Below the pieces are notes generated by a model that had not been told where the DNA came from, searched no databases, and saw only the letters and a list, made by a program, of their open reading frames with translations. The translations under genes and the position numbers were made by a program. Positions 11,904-21,690 of a DNA stretch of 64,000 nt are shown here, piece by piece; position 1 is the stretch's first letter, and each line of letters opens with the position of its first letter. Origin of the DNA: Tunturiibacter empetritectus (lineage in GTDB: Bacteria > Acidobacteriota > Terriglobia > Terriglobales > Acidobacteriaceae). The stretch spans positions 666,191-730,190 of the forward strand of contig NZ_JACHDZ010000002.1 of NCBI RefSeq assembly GCF_014201375.1. Direction: 5' to 3'.

Positions 11904-12869
11904 TTAAGCCCACCAGGCCTCAACCGGAGCCTCCTTCAACAACACACGCGAAAGCATCGAGATCGCCGAAGACAGTCCTTCATGTGTAGAAGCCAGAGCA
12001 TCCTCATGTTCAATGCTCATCACGTAGTCATACCCAATCAGCCGCAACGCGGAAGCAATCCTCTTCCACTCCAACTCGCTATGCCCCCACCCAACCGACC
12101 GAAACAGCCAAGACCGCTTCGCCATCTCACGATAGCTCTTCGTATCCAGCACGCCATTGACATCCCGCATCGCTCCATGGATCGCCACATCCTTCGCATG
12201 AAAATGAAAGATGGCCTCACCCAGCGCAGCAATCGCCGAAGGAATATCGATCCCCTGCCACCACAGATGACTAGGGTCTAAATTAATTCCCACCGAATCA
12301 CCCACAGCCGCACGCAGACGCAGCACGGTCTCCGGGTTATACACGCAGAATCCAGGATGAGCCTCAAGCGCGATCTTCACTCCGGCATCCTTGGCAACTT
12401 GAGCCGCACCCTTCCAATAAGGAATCAGCCGCTCCTCCCACTGCCACGCCAGTGCCTCCGAAAACTCAGGAGGCCAAGCCGCTGTAATCCAGTTCGGCGT
12501 TACATCCTGCGCCGATCCACCCGGGCATCCAGAGAATGTAACCACCACAGGAACATGAATCTGCTCAGCCAGCCTCACCGTCTTTCGCAGCAGCTCATCA
12601 TCGTGCCCTGCAATCTCTTTCTTCGGATGAACCGGGTTCCCATGGCACGACAGCGCACTGATCGTCAGCCCCGCATCCCCCACCTTCGAGCGATACGCGT
12701 GCGCCGCCTCTTTACTCGCAAGCAGCGAATCGAGATCAAGATGGCTACTCCCCGGCCACCCGCCCGTCCCAATCTCCAGCGCCTCAATCTGCGGATACTT
12801 CTTCAACTCCACCACCAGAGCATCCAGTGACAACCCATTGAATATCGGCGTAAACAACCCTAACCGCAT
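11904..12869 (-). CDS. Sugar phosphate isomerase/epimerase (xylose isomerase-like TIM barrel)
   Basis: 321 aa. The opening MRLGLFTPIFNGLSLDALV, the ALEIGTGGWPG strand and the catalytic-barrel features ALEAHPGFCVYN, INLDPSHLWWQG and FHFHAKDV are those of the AP-endonuclease-like TIM barrel fold used by sugar epimerases. His, Glu and Asp ligands for a divalent metal are therefore present. The start at 12869 has a GGAAGGGG ribosome binding site. Substrate unknown; similar proteins act on keto-sugars or inositol derivatives. It is convergent with the NupG-like symporter. Confidence 0.82.
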   Translation of the reverse strand: MRLGLFTPIFNGLSLDALVVELKKYPQIEALEIGTGGWPGSSHLDLDSLLASKEAAHAYRSKVGDAGLTISALSCHGNPVHPKKEIAGHDDELLRKTVRLAEQIHVPVVVTFSGCPGGSAQDVTPNWITAAWPPEFSEALAWQWEERLIPYWKGAAQVAKDAGVKIALEAHPGFCVYNPETVLRLRAAVGDSVGINLDPSHLWWQGIDIPSAIAALGEAIFHFHAKDVAIHGAMRDVNGVLDTKSYREMAKRSWLFRSVGWGHSELEWKRIASALRLIGYDYVMSIEHEDALASTHEGLSSAISMLSRVLLKEAPVEAWWA

Positions 12870-12884
12870 CGATCATCCCCTTCC

Positions 12885-13045
12885 AAATATGCCCTAGCCC
12901 TAACCGTTGCCTTAGCCGTCGTCGTCGTTGCCCTTGTTGTTGCCTGTTCTTTTGTTGTCATCCCGTAGGGATCTGCGGTTGTCCTCGCCTTTGTTCTTGC
13001 CGTTGCCTGTCCTTCGTTGTCATCCCAGCAGAAGACCCCACGCAC
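12885..13045. repeat. Low-complexity intergenic repeat
   Basis: Degenerate array of GTTGCC/GTTGTCGTC-type units between two minus-strand genes. TTGTTGTCATCCCGTAGGG and a later CGTTGTCATCCCAGCAG form imperfect direct repeats. A 61-codon frame here (ATARTKARTTA-like) is a by-product of the repeat and not a likely protein. Confidence 0.5.
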
Positions 13046-13052
13046 AAAAAAA

Positions 13053-14411
13053 TCAAGCCGCAGGCTTCACCTTCTCATGCAAATGCTTCTGCATCGACTC
13101 CAGCGTAAACCCCTTCGTCTCCGGATACACAAACAGCACCACCAGAAACTGCACCACCATCATCGCCGCAAAGAAGAAGAAGGGAATCGACCGGGAATAT
13201 CGAGCCAGCACCGGAAAGATACTCGCAATCAGCGCATTCGTAATCCAATGCGCCGACGAGCCCAGACTCTGCCCCTTCGACCGAACGCTCGTCGGAAACA
13301 CCTCGCTGATATAAACCCAGATCACCGCCCCCTGCGAGAACGCGAAGCTGACAATATAAGCAATCAATACCACCAGCAGAAACTGCTGATGCGACTGCGT
13401 CTGGAAGATCATCGCAGCAGCCAGAAGGCAAATCCCACAACCCACCGCTCCCACCAGCAGCAGCTTCTTGCGTCCCACCTTATCGATCAGCGAAACCCCC
13501 GCCAGCGTCGCCACCAGGTTCATCGCCCCAATCGCCACCGCCTGCAGGTCGCTCGATACCCGGCTGAACCCCGCACTGGCAAAGATATCGTTCAAGTAGT
13601 AAAGAATCGCATTGATCCCCGTCAGCTGATTGAACATCCCAATCGAGATCGCAAGAAAGATAGGCAGCCTGTTCTGCGCAGAGAATAACTTCGTGGCCGA
13701 CTCCAGCCGCTCCTGCCGAATCGACTCGATGATCTCCTGCACCTCCGCCTCAGAGTCAGGCGACCCCATCCGCTGCAGCGTCAGCGTAGCCTCCGCAATC
13801 CGGTTCTGTGTAATCAGCCATCGCGAACTCTGCGGAACACTCAGCAGCATGATCAGAAACAGAGCCGCCGGAACAAACGCCACTCCGATCTGCACCCGCC
13901 ACTCAATGGCTCCCAATCCAAAGTGCGCCACAATCGCATTCGAGAGATACGCCAGCAGAATCCCAACCACCACATTGATCTGAAACAGCCCCACCATCCG
14001 CCCGCGCCACTTCGCCGGAGAAAGCTCCGCAATATAAACCGGCCCCAGCACCGACGAGCCGCCAATCCCCAGCCCGCCAAGAAACCGGAAGAACAAAAAC
14101 ATGGTCCAACTACCAGCCAGCGCACACCCAAGAGCCGAGATCACGTACAGCACCGCCATCCATCGCAGAGCCTTCCGGCTGCCCAGCTTCTGGCCCAGCG
14201 CACCACTGCCCATCGCCCCAATCACCGTCCCCCACAGCGCAATCGAGACCGTAAAGCCAAGATTCGCCGGCGATAGCTGATACTTGTCCGTCAGCGCATG
14301 GGTAATTCCGGCGATCACAGCCGTGTCGAAGCCAAACAGCAGGCCGCCAAGCGCACCAGTGATCGCACTCCTGGCCAGAAGAAATACAGAACTAGATTTT
14401 GTGGTCGTCAT
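13053..14411 (-). CDS. MFS sugar porter
   Basis: About 452 aa, 12 predicted membrane segments. Sugar-porter signatures are visible: GGLLFGFDTAVIAG in the first helix, LGIGGSSVLGPVYIAELSPA (the R-G-R-M-V-G loop follows), a QQ-less but similar FNQLTGINAILYYLNDIF in helix 7, and PETKGFTLE at the C-terminus. It imports a hexose or pentose by proton symport. I prefer the ATG at 14411 (MTTTKSSS) over the longer frame. A TAGGAT box ends 13 nt before it, leaving at most a very short leader. Substrate not predictable. Confidence 0.9.
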   Translation of the reverse strand: MTTTKSSSVFLLARSAITGALGGLLFGFDTAVIAGITHALTDKYQLSPANLGFTVSIALWGTVIGAMGSGALGQKLGSRKALRWMAVLYVISALGCALAGSWTMFLFFRFLGGLGIGGSSVLGPVYIAELSPAKWRGRMVGLFQINVVVGILLAYLSNAIVAHFGLGAIEWRVQIGVAFVPAALFLIMLLSVPQSSRWLITQNRIAEATLTLQRMGSPDSEAEVQEIIESIRQERLESATKLFSAQNRLPIFLAISIGMFNQLTGINAILYYLNDIFASAGFSRVSSDLQAVAIGAMNLVATLAGVSLIDKVGRKKLLLVGAVGCGICLLAAAMIFQTQSHQQFLLVVLIAYIVSFAFSQGAVIWVYISEVFPTSVRSKGQSLGSSAHWITNALIASIFPVLARYSRSIPFFFFAAMMVVQFLVVLFVYPETKGFTLESMQKHLHEKVKPAA

Positions 14412-14639
14412 AAGGACAATGCCTATCCTAGCCTCTGAAACCCGAAAAAGACCAAATCTCGACCGGCCAAATTTCACCCCCAAAGAAAAATCAAAAAATC
14501 TTCGCCAAAGTTGGCGTATGAGTTATCTTCACTTCGCTACAATTAAAAGAGGAGATCAGGTAAAAGAGGTCAAAGAGAGATCAGGTCCCAGGGGTTGCCG
14601 GCGGCGTGAGCTGCGGCGGCCCCTGGCCTTTAAATGTCC

Positions 14640-14880
14640 ACAACGCACCACGAACTCACCACGAAAGGCCACCAAAACACCACGATGAAGCAGCCCCAAC
14701 AAGCTCCTCGAAGCCCGAAGACGTATAAATCAAGAGAAATCCACCGCTAACTCAAACAAAGCAAGTATTTTGCACGCAACCCACCTGAATGCAATAGTTT
14801 AGCGAAACCAACTGCCGCTAAACCCATGCATCCATTTCACTTATCCCCAAAATACCCGGGGGTGGGAGGGGTACCTCGCA
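14640..14880. repeat. Composite intergenic repeat within a 626-bp gene-free stretch
   Basis: The stretch 14412-15037 holds no plausible gene apart from the cspA promoter. It contains CACCACGAA twice (14646 and 14657), then GCAAGTATTTTGCA at 14761, then a block CCCCAAAATACCCGGGGG near 14845. All three modules recur in inverted form at 34160-34400. At 14580-14630 there is also a GC-rich inverted repeat (CCAGGGG ... CCCCTGG). Confidence 0.55.
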
Positions 14881-14971
14881 CAGCAACGCAAATCCAAAAA
14901 TCGCAGTCTTGCCCACTTGCAGACCGGTTTCGGCCTCTTTCTGAAGAAACCTGTAACCTTATTGATTGAAA

Positions 14972-14999
14972 TTGGCTCACATCCTGCTACGCTTATAAG
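14972..14999 (+). promoter_or_regulatory. Probable cspA promoter
   Basis: TTGGCT (14972-14977), 16-bp spacer, TATAAG (14994-14999). It would give a leader of about 30 nt ending in the GTAGGA ribosome binding site of the cold-shock gene. Confidence 0.5.
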
Positions 15000-15037
15000 T
15001 AACGGCGAAATATCGCCTTATGAAAGTAGGACGCATC

Positions 15038-15241
15038 ATGGCAAACGGAACAGTGAAATGGTTTAACGACGCAAAAGGTTTTGGCTTCATCACCCCGGAA
15101 GACGGTGGAGAGGATCTCTTCGCGCACTACTCTGCAATTAACTCCAGCGGCTTCAAGTCCCTCCAGGAAGGCCAGCGCGTAACGTTTGACATCACCACTG
15201 GCCCCAAGGGCAAGCAGGCTGCAAACATCCAGCCCGCCTAA
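15038..15241 (+). CDS. Cold-shock protein, CspA family
   Basis: 67 aa single cold-shock domain that binds single-stranded nucleic acid. RNP1 is KGFGFITP and RNP2 is DLFAHYSAI, both intact. The frame opens at 15020, but [10 protein letters not shown] at 15038 is the universal N-terminus and has GTAGGA upstream. Monocistronic, with its own promoter candidate. The 214 bp downstream show nothing recognisable. Confidence 0.95.
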   Translation: MANGTVKWFNDAKGFGFITPEDGGEDLFAHYSAINSSGFKSLQEGQRVTFDITTGPKGKQAANIQPA

Positions 15242-15455
15242 TCCACCCCCTCTCCGCGGAAAAGCTGCAGAACCAGGCAGCCACCTCTGCGTCCAACAAA
15301 GTTACAAAAGGGTTGCAATGGCCGCCAGGCGTCCATCGCAACCCTTCGCAACTTGCCCTCCATTCCCCCCGCGCAGCCTGCAACTATCGAGTCATTCTGT
15401 ACCTCATTGGTAACTGCTAAGTTACCTGCACTGCGACCCAGCAGGAGGTCTCCCC

Positions 15456-16124
15456 ATGACTCGAATGCAGCAAATCTCCCTCCTCGTAGCCCTCACCCCC
15501 CCAACAGTCCTCTTCGCCTCCAGCGTCCCTCAGACCATCCTTCCGGATAACGTAATCACCTGCCAGCCCAACGCAAACTGCTTCAGCAAGAAGCTCTACG
15601 GTCGCAACTATAAGGTGATAAACTCCCCGCGCTTCACCGTCATGATCTCCGTCTCGCAAGAGGGTCCCTACACCCGCGCTGATGTCAGTATCGCCAACAA
15701 CACCGTCCTGCCCCAGAATGTGACCCCGGAGGACTTCCGCGTCGAGGTCATCACTCCCAAGCCCAAAGTACTGCTGTATGTTCCACCCAGCGACCTGAAG
15801 GACCTTCCTTCCTCAGCCCCGGCCCCGCCGCCGCCCACATCCCCCACCCCCCAGCTTGGCTCCTCCCTGCTCCCCCACCAAACCGCCCCCTTAATCGGGG
15901 CGGGCGCCTTACAAGCCCCCGACGTCGACCAATCCGACCCGGAGGCAAAAACTAAAGCGGCCGAGCAGGTCGCAAGCGACCATCCTCTCGAGGCAACGTC
16001 TCTTTCTCCTAACGAAGTTGCTCGTGGACGGGTCTACTTCGAGCGTGTAAAACATGAGCAACTCGTCAATGTCGTCCTGCCTATAGCTGGTCTCGTATTC
16101 GAATTTCCTTACAACATGAGATAA
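15456..16124 (+). CDS. Secreted hypothetical protein with Pro-rich linker
   Basis: 222 aa, not recognised. A signal peptide (residues 1-22, MTRMQQISLLVALTPPTVLF) is followed by a region with two Cys (ITCQPNANCF), a beta-rich segment resembling a small immunoglobulin-like fold (VSQEGPYTRADVSIANN), a Pro/Ser/Ala-rich linker at about residues 118-140, and a C-terminal beta segment (LVNVVLPIAGLVFEFP). The ribosome binding site AGGAGG is strong. It is probably periplasmic or envelope-associated. The pattern resembles acidobacterial secreted proteins of unknown role. Confidence 0.7.
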   Translation: MTRMQQISLLVALTPPTVLFASSVPQTILPDNVITCQPNANCFSKKLYGRNYKVINSPRFTVMISVSQEGPYTRADVSIANNTVLPQNVTPEDFRVEVITPKPKVLLYVPPSDLKDLPSSAPAPPPPTSPTPQLGSSLLPHQTAPLIGAGALQAPDVDQSDPEAKTKAAEQVASDHPLEATSLSPNEVARGRVYFERVKHEQLVNVVLPIAGLVFEFPYNMR

Positions 16125-16202
16125 ACGGAGGCCGATCTCTCCCGAAGCGTCTCAGGATAATTGCTGGAAACCTGCGGTCCTCTCTTACGGGGGCCGTCAG
16201 AC

Positions 16203-16208
16203 TATGAT
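16203..16208 (+). promoter_or_regulatory. TATGAT -10 box of the kdsC-like gene (probable leaderless start)
   Basis: TATGAT followed by 7 nt (CAAAGCC) and ATG at 16216. This box overlaps the first in-frame ATG (16204), so the second ATG is the better start. No ribosome binding site. Confidence 0.5.
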
Positions 16209-16215
16209 CAAAGCC

Positions 16216-16797
16216 ATGACCGCCGACGCCCGAGCCAAAAAGATCAAAGTCCTTATCTTCGATGTGGATGGAGTCTTAACCGATGGACAGATCTTCGTCA
16301 TTCCAAATTCAGAAGGCCACGGTATCGAAGCAAAAGGTTTCTCTGCACACGATGGGCTAGGAATGTCTCTCGGACGTCTCGGCGGCCTCCGCATCGGAAT
16401 CATCACCAAACGTCAGTCACAGACCGTAGCCATCCGCGCTAAGGACTTGAAGTTAGAGTTCATCTACCAGGGCCAATCTCACAAGATGAACGCGATCAAT
16501 GAAATCCTTGAGAAGACCGGCTACACGCTCGACCAGCTTGCCTATGTTGGGGACGACATTATCGATCTTCCAGTCATGCGCTGCTGCGGTCTCGCGATTG
16601 CCACCGCCAATGCTCGCCAGCAGGTAAAATCAGCGGCTCACTACGTTACCGCGAATACCGGCGGCTTTGGAGCCGGCCGCGATGCCATTGACTTCATCCT
16701 CTCGGCCCAGGGCACTCTTGAAAAAGTGATCGAGCAGTATCTTGACGAATCGAGCACTGCTGCTGCCTCTTCCGACGTTGGCACCGGCAATATGTAG
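16216..16797 (+). CDS. kdsC: HAD phosphatase, KdsC type (3-deoxy-manno-octulosonate 8-phosphate phosphatase)
   Basis: 193 aa from the preferred start. HAD motif I is IFDVDGVLTDGQIF, motif II lies in GIITKRQS, and motif IV is YVGDDIIDLPVM; there is no cap domain, as in KdsC tetramers. The sequence order and the VKSAAHYVTANTGGFGAGRD tail match KdsC, which removes phosphate from Kdo-8-P in lipopolysaccharide synthesis. No other Kdo genes are nearby, so a different phosphosugar cannot be excluded. Start chosen at 16216 because a TATGAT box overlaps the upstream ATG. Confidence 0.85.
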   Translation: MTADARAKKIKVLIFDVDGVLTDGQIFVIPNSEGHGIEAKGFSAHDGLGMSLGRLGGLRIGIITKRQSQTVAIRAKDLKLEFIYQGQSHKMNAINEILEKTGYTLDQLAYVGDDIIDLPVMRCCGLAIATANARQQVKSAAHYVTANTGGFGAGRDAIDFILSAQGTLEKVIEQYLDESSTAAASSDVGTGNM

Positions 16798-16836
16798 ATA
16801 ACAAAGCGGCGAAGAAAGAACGAATAAAAACCGCGC

Positions 16837-16842
16837 TACAAT
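16837..16842 (+). promoter_or_regulatory. TACAAT -10 box of lhr (probable leaderless start)
   Basis: TACAAT, 6 nt (CAGCGA), then the ATG at 16849. No -35 box at normal spacing and no ribosome binding site. Confidence 0.5.
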
Positions 16843-16848
16843 CAGCGA

Positions 16849-19800
16849 ATGACACCGGAAGTTCCGCCACCACTCGCTTGGGCTCACCCAGTCACGGCCG
16901 AGTGGTTTCTATCCAAGTTCGGCAGCCCTACCGAGCCGCAGACATACGGTTGGCCTGGCATTCTCGACGGCAACGCCACCCTAATCTCAGCTCCAACCGG
17001 CTCAGGCAAGACTCTAGCAGCGTTCTTAGTCTGTATCGACCAGCTCCTCCGGCAATCGATCTCAGGCCGACTGGCGCCCTGCACACAGGTTCTCTACGTT
17101 AGCCCCCTCAAGGCCCTCTCCAACGACATCCAGAAGAATCTCGATGCGCCCCTAGCCGAGATCCAGCAACTGGCAATGCAGCGCGGGTATCTTTGTCCTG
17201 AAATCCGCATCGGCGTCCGCACAGGCGACACGCTTCCAAAAGAACGTGTTGCCATGCTGCGCAACCCGCCTCACATTCTCGTCACTACTCCCGAATCCCT
17301 CTATATCCTTCTTACCGCCGGCAAGAGCAGGGAACACCTCCGCCGTGTTCAGACCGTCATCGTCGACGAAATCCACGCGGTAGCCGACGACAAACGCGGT
17401 GCCCATCTGGCTCTATCGCTTGAACGTCTGGACGCTCTTGTCACAGGCGAAAATCGTCTCAGCCCCGGTCAGTTCCTCACTGGCCTCGCTATGGCACCCC
17501 AAAGGATCGGCCTCTCCGCCACGCAGAATCCGATTGAACTTGTGGCCAGTTTTCTTACCGGCAGCCACGAAGACCGCAAACCCGCTACCATCGTGCAGGT
17601 AGGTCACCGTCGCGAACTCGACATCGCTATTGAAGTCCCAAGTGACGAGCTTAGTTCCGTGACCAACAGCCGCATGTGGGAAGAGATCTTCGACAAGCTC
17701 GCCAGCCATGCTCAGAATCACCGCTCTACCCTAGTCTTCGTCAATACTCGCCGCCTTGTCGAGAAGATTGCCTTTGAACTCGCCACCCGTCTCGGTCCCG
17801 AGCACGTCGCGGCACATCACGGTTCGCTCTCCCGCACCCTCCGGCTCGACGCCGAGCAGCGCCTCAAGAATGGGGAGATCAAAATCCTGATAGCCACCGC
17901 GTCCCTGGAGCTCGGTATCGATATTGGTGACATCGACCTCGTCTGTCAGATCAGTACGACCCGGTCGGTAGCGGTTGCCATGCAGCGTGTGGGACGTGCA
18001 GGCCACTGGCGTGGTGCAACTCCGAAAGGGAGATTCTTCGCGACCACACGCGATGATCTCGTCGAACAAGCTGCCCTCATCAGGAAGATGCGTGCTGGAG
18101 AACTGGATCAGTTACAAATTCCACCACAGCCCGCCGACGTTCTCATGCAGCAGATCGTCGCTGCCTGCGGGGCTGAGCCATGGGAAGAAGACGCCCTCTA
18201 TAACGTTCTTCGTCGTGCCTATCCGTATCGCAACCTCACCCGCGAAGCCTTCAACGATCTCCTCACCCTTCTCACCGAGGGCATCGAATCTACCCGCGGC
18301 CGCTATGGTGCCTATCTCCTTCGCGACGGAGTCCAACACCACCTCCATCCCCGCCGTGGCGCCCGCATGATCGCCATCTCAAACGGCGGTGCCATCCCCG
18401 ACACAGCGCTCTACAGCGTCATCCTGCAGCCGGAGGGCGTTCAGATTGCAACTCTGGATGAGCATTTCGCTGTCGACTCCAGCCCCGGCGATGTCGTTCT
18501 GCTGGGTACCTCAAGCTGGCGTATCCAGCGCGTCGAAGCCTCTGGTCGCGTCCTCGTCGAAGATGCCCACGGAGCACCTCCCAGCTTGCCCTTCTGGGAG
18601 GGTGAGGCCCCACAACGAACCGCTGTCCTCTCGGATGGAGTAGGCGAGCTCCGCGAACAAATCTCCGCTCTCACTCCTGATGTAGATCCCGGCTACCTGT
18701 CTCCCGCACAGCCAAAGGTCGCCGCAGCCACCGCATGGCTCATGCAGGAGTGTGGCGTCTGCGCCAGCGGAGCCCAGCAACTTATCGCCTACGTCGTCGC
18801 CGGTCGCGGCGCACTTGGTGCCGTTCCGTCCAAAACCACCATCATCGCGGAACGCTTCTTCGACGACGGTGGCGGCATGCAACTCATCCTTCATGCTCCC
18901 TTCGGTGGCCGCATCAACAAAGCCTGGGGACTGGCCCTGCGCAAACGCTTCTGCCGTGGCTTTAACTTCGAGCTTCAAGCTGCAGCCACCGACAATGGCA
19001 TTAACATCTCCCTCGCCGAGCAACACAGCTTTCCCCTCGCCGATGTCTTCCAGTTTCTCACCGAACACACAGCTAAGGAGCTTCTTGAGCAAGCCTCTAT
19101 CGCGTCCCCCATCTTCAAAAACCGCTGGCGATGGGCCGCCGGCCGCAGCCTGCAACTTCTCCGTTTCTCAAAGGGCAAACGCATAGCCCCTCAGATCCAG
19201 CGCACTCGTTCCGAAGATCTCATGGCCTCGGTCTTCCCACAGGCCGCGGCCTGCTTCGAGACCATTGTCGGAGATATTCAGATCCCCAACCATCCACTGG
19301 TCAACGAGGTGATGCAGGACGTCCTCCAGGAGGCGATGGACCTTGAAGGACTCATCGAAGTTCTTCGCGGGATAAAGGAAGGCGCCATCCGTTGTGTGGC
19401 GGTTGATACTGCAACTCCCTCCCAGTTCGCGCATGAACTCCTCAATGCCAATCCCTACGCTTATCTCGACGAAGCCGGTCTCGAAGCGCGTCGCGCCCGC
19501 GCTACCTCACTCGGCCGCAACCTTCCGGACCAACCCGGCAAGCTGGACCCAGCTGCCATTACAGCCATTCGCAAAGAGATCTGGCCGGATCTCCGCAACG
19601 AACACGAACTCCATGATCTTTTACATTCGCTCATCGTCTTACCGGTGCACGTGATCGGTACAGCTGAATCCAACGACTGGCGGATCTTTTACGACCGGCT
19701 TGCACGTTCAGGCCGCGTCCACACGATCGACTGTGGAGGAAGCCTGCGCTGGGTTGCTACCGAACGGCTGTCTTATGTCGACGCGCTGTGGCAAACTGCG

Positions 19801-21258
19801 TCGAATCGAACCAGTTCAGTCACAAAAGAAGAAGCCCTGCAGAAATTAGTTCAGGGATGGTTACAAATATTGGGACCCATCACCGCCACCGCACTCGCCA
19901 GCATCGTGAACCTTGAGCCCGCGGTGATCTTTCCAGCCTTCCTCGCGATGGAGATGCAAGGTCTCCTCATGCGCGGAGCATTCGAGTATCCCGCACCTTC
20001 TGCAGCGTCATCAACGGGAGCAGATTCAAACCATGATATCGAATGGTGCGAACGCCGCATTCTCCAACGTATCCACCGCCGCACGGTAACCACTCTTCGC
20101 AAGCAGGTCGAGCCTGTCACGCCGGCGGTCTATATGCGCTGGCTTCTCAACTGGCAACATCTGGCCCCGCAAGCTCAGCTCTCCGGCGAAGAGGGAGTCT
20201 TTGAAGCTCTTCGTCAACTTGAGGGCTTTGAAGCTCCTGCTGTCGAGTGGGAGCGTACCCTCCTCCCCTCCCGCGTCGCCAACTACGACCCCCGTTGGCT
20301 CGACGCCCTCTGCCTCTCTGGAGCCGTAGGTTGGGGGCGCATCTCACCTCATCCGGCGTGGTCTGCAGGAGATGGAGCCTCCCCGCGCCGGGTCATCCCC
20401 ACCAACGCCGCACCAGTCACCTTCTACATACGCGAGACTGCAGACTGGCTTCCTTACGCGCTGGCTCAACAGTGCGTTGAAGAGGACAAGCTGGCTGCGG
20501 CCCTCAGCCCCGCAGCTCTGCAACTTCGAAAGCTGCTTCAGCAACGCGGCGCCTGTTTCGCCAACGATATTCAGCGCATCGCAAATCTCACACGGCAGCA
20601 AACCCAGCAGGCTCTGTGGGAGCTCGCCACCGCAGGCCTCGCAGCCGCAGACGGCTTCGACCAGCTTCGTGCCTGCATGGATCCCCGTCGTAAATCCATC
20701 ACCAACGAGACCTCTGGCAGGCGCACGGCACGCAGTTCGGCGGGCAGGTGGTCGCTGCTCAACGCGGAGCTTCACGCCGCACCGACGGCGATCGAGCAGG
20801 CTCACCACACTGAGGCCGCTCTGGAATCCTTTGCCCGCCAACTTCTCAATCGTTACGGCGTTCTATTTCGCGACCTGCTCGTCTACGAATCTAACGCCCC
20901 CAGATGGCGAGATCTTCTGCCTATGCTTCGGCGACTTGAAGCTCGCGGTGAGATCCGCGGCGGCCGGTTCCTGTCCGGCTTTGGTGGCGAGCAATACGCA
21001 ATCCCCGAGGCCGTCGAGTCCCTCCGCAACTCCCGGAACCGCGAGTGCAGCGCGATCATCGCCCTAGCCGCTGCGGACCCGTTGAACCTCGCAGGCGTCG
21101 TCATCCCAGGGGATCGTGTTCCCGCTGTTCCCGGCAGACAGGTCCTTTATTCCAACGGCAGGCTGCACTCAGAGGCTTCCGATGGCAGGGCTGTCGACCT
21201 CGTCCTGGGCGTTCCACCCTATGCGCCGGCTGGCCTTCCAATCTCCTCCTTGTTCTAA
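16849..21258 (+). CDS. lhr: Large Lhr-type superfamily 2 DEAD/DEAH helicase
   Basis: 1469 aa, the length of the long bacterial Lhr helicases. Walker A is SAPTGSGKTLAAF (near residue 50), Walker B is VDEIHAV, motif III is LSATQNP, and motif VI is MQRVGRAGHW. These make up the Lhr core. The last ~600 residues are the Lhr C-terminal extension with winged-helix-like segments. Lhr proteins are 3'-5' translocating DNA/RNA-DNA helicases tied to DNA damage tolerance. Single gene, leaderless start at 16849. Base composition on the + strand is C-rich here and becomes G-rich just downstream. Confidence 0.93.
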   Translation: MTPEVPPPLAWAHPVTAEWFLSKFGSPTEPQTYGWPGILDGNATLISAPTGSGKTLAAFLVCIDQLLRQSISGRLAPCTQVLYVSPLKALSNDIQKNLDAPLAEIQQLAMQRGYLCPEIRIGVRTGDTLPKERVAMLRNPPHILVTTPESLYILLTAGKSREHLRRVQTVIVDEIHAVADDKRGAHLALSLERLDALVTGENRLSPGQFLTGLAMAPQRIGLSATQNPIELVASFLTGSHEDRKPATIVQVGHRRELDIAIEVPSDELSSVTNSRMWEEIFDKLASHAQNHRSTLVFVNTRRLVEKIAFELATRLGPEHVAAHHGSLSRTLRLDAEQRLKNGEIKILIATASLELGIDIGDIDLVCQISTTRSVAVAMQRVGRAGHWRGATPKGRFFATTRDDLVEQAALIRKMRAGELDQLQIPPQPADVLMQQIVAACGAEPWEEDALYNVLRRAYPYRNLTREAFNDLLTLLTEGIESTRGRYGAYLLRDGVQHHLHPRRGARMIAISNGGAIPDTALYSVILQPEGVQIATLDEHFAVDSSPGDVVLLGTSSWRIQRVEASGRVLVEDAHGAPPSLPFWEGEAPQRTAVLSDGVGELREQISALTPDVDPGYLSPAQPKVAAATAWLMQECGVCASGAQQLIAYVVAGRGALGAVPSKTTIIAERFFDDGGGMQLILHAPFGGRINKAWGLALRKRFCRGFNFELQAAATDNGINISLAEQHSFPLADVFQFLTEHTAKELLEQASIASPIFKNRWRWAAGRSLQLLRFSKGKRIAPQIQRTRSEDLMASVFPQAAACFETIVGDIQIPNHPLVNEVMQDVLQEAMDLEGLIEVLRGIKEGAIRCVAVDTATPSQFAHELLNANPYAYLDEAGLEARRARATSLGRNLPDQPGKLDPAAITAIRKEIWPDLRNEHELHDLLHSLIVLPVHVIGTAESNDWRIFYDRLARSGRVHTIDCGGSLRWVATERLSYVDALWQTASNRTSSVTKEEALQKLVQGWLQILGPITATALASIVNLEPAVIFPAFLAMEMQGLLMRGAFEYPAPSAASSTGADSNHDIEWCERRILQRIHRRTVTTLRKQVEPVTPAVYMRWLLNWQHLAPQAQLSGEEGVFEALRQLEGFEAPAVEWERTLLPSRVANYDPRWLDALCLSGAVGWGRISPHPAWSAGDGASPRRVIPTNAAPVTFYIRETADWLPYALAQQCVEEDKLAAALSPAALQLRKLLQQRGACFANDIQRIANLTRQQTQQALWELATAGLAAADGFDQLRACMDPRRKSITNETSGRRTARSSAGRWSLLNAELHAAPTAIEQAHHTEAALESFARQLLNRYGVLFRDLLVYESNAPRWRDLLPMLRRLEARGEIRGGRFLSGFGGEQYAIPEAVESLRNSRNRECSAIIALAAADPLNLAGVVIPGDRVPAVPGRQVLYSNGRLHSEASDGRAVDLVLGVPPYAPAGLPISSLF

Positions 21259-21690
21259 GGGAATTTTTTCCTGCCTGGGAGGGTCCCCCCCCATTACCGG
21301 CGCGTAAGTCGTTATTTATCAATTGCTTACGCGAAGCATATGCTCGCAAAAATGTCATTCTAAAGGGGTTACTTCTAAATTCGGCCAAGCAAAGGGGTTA
21401 CGCTCTTTTCGACGCTTTCCAAAGCTGAATACCCCCTGAAGACTGCTGGCTGCTTTTCCCTATTTATCAAGTATATCGGATGGGAGCTAACTGATACGCC
21501 AAGCGGATGTACATGATTACACGGACTTTACCGTGTTCGAGGTGTTGACAGTCGAAAATGGGGCGCCAAGAGACGGCCTCAAGGAGTGGCAAGGCGAAAG
21601 ATGAACGGGGCTGTTGCTCCTGAGAACGAGGCTTTGGCTGCTGGTCCTGAGAACGAAAAGGACCTCCTCCTTCCTCAAGCGCCTGCTTTC
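21259..21690. repeat. 432-bp gene-free stretch with intergenic repeats
   Basis: No plausible gene. It begins with GGGAGGGTCCCCCCC (imperfect palindrome), then has AAAGGGGTTAC twice (near 21362 and 21392), and CAAGTATATCGGATGGG at 21468-21484, which recurs at 34487 as CAAGTATATCGGATTGGG. TTATTTATCAATTG is the most AT-rich patch. It lies at the point where the + strand changes from C-rich to G-rich. I found no DnaA-box cluster. Confidence 0.5.

Noticed and set aside
12860..13045. 61-codon frame upstream of the isomerase-like gene
   Set aside because: Made of a degenerate Ala/Thr/Lys repeat from low-complexity DNA; no ribosome binding site.
14841..14849. TTATCCCCA, one mismatch from a DnaA box
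   Set aside because: Single isolated site more than 6 kb from the skew break, lying inside a repeat module; no cluster.
21461..21484. AT-rich TATCAAGTATATCGGAT as a dif recombination site
   Set aside because: Does not match the dif arms, recurs at 34487 as part of a repeat, and the skew change has the direction of an origin, not a terminus.
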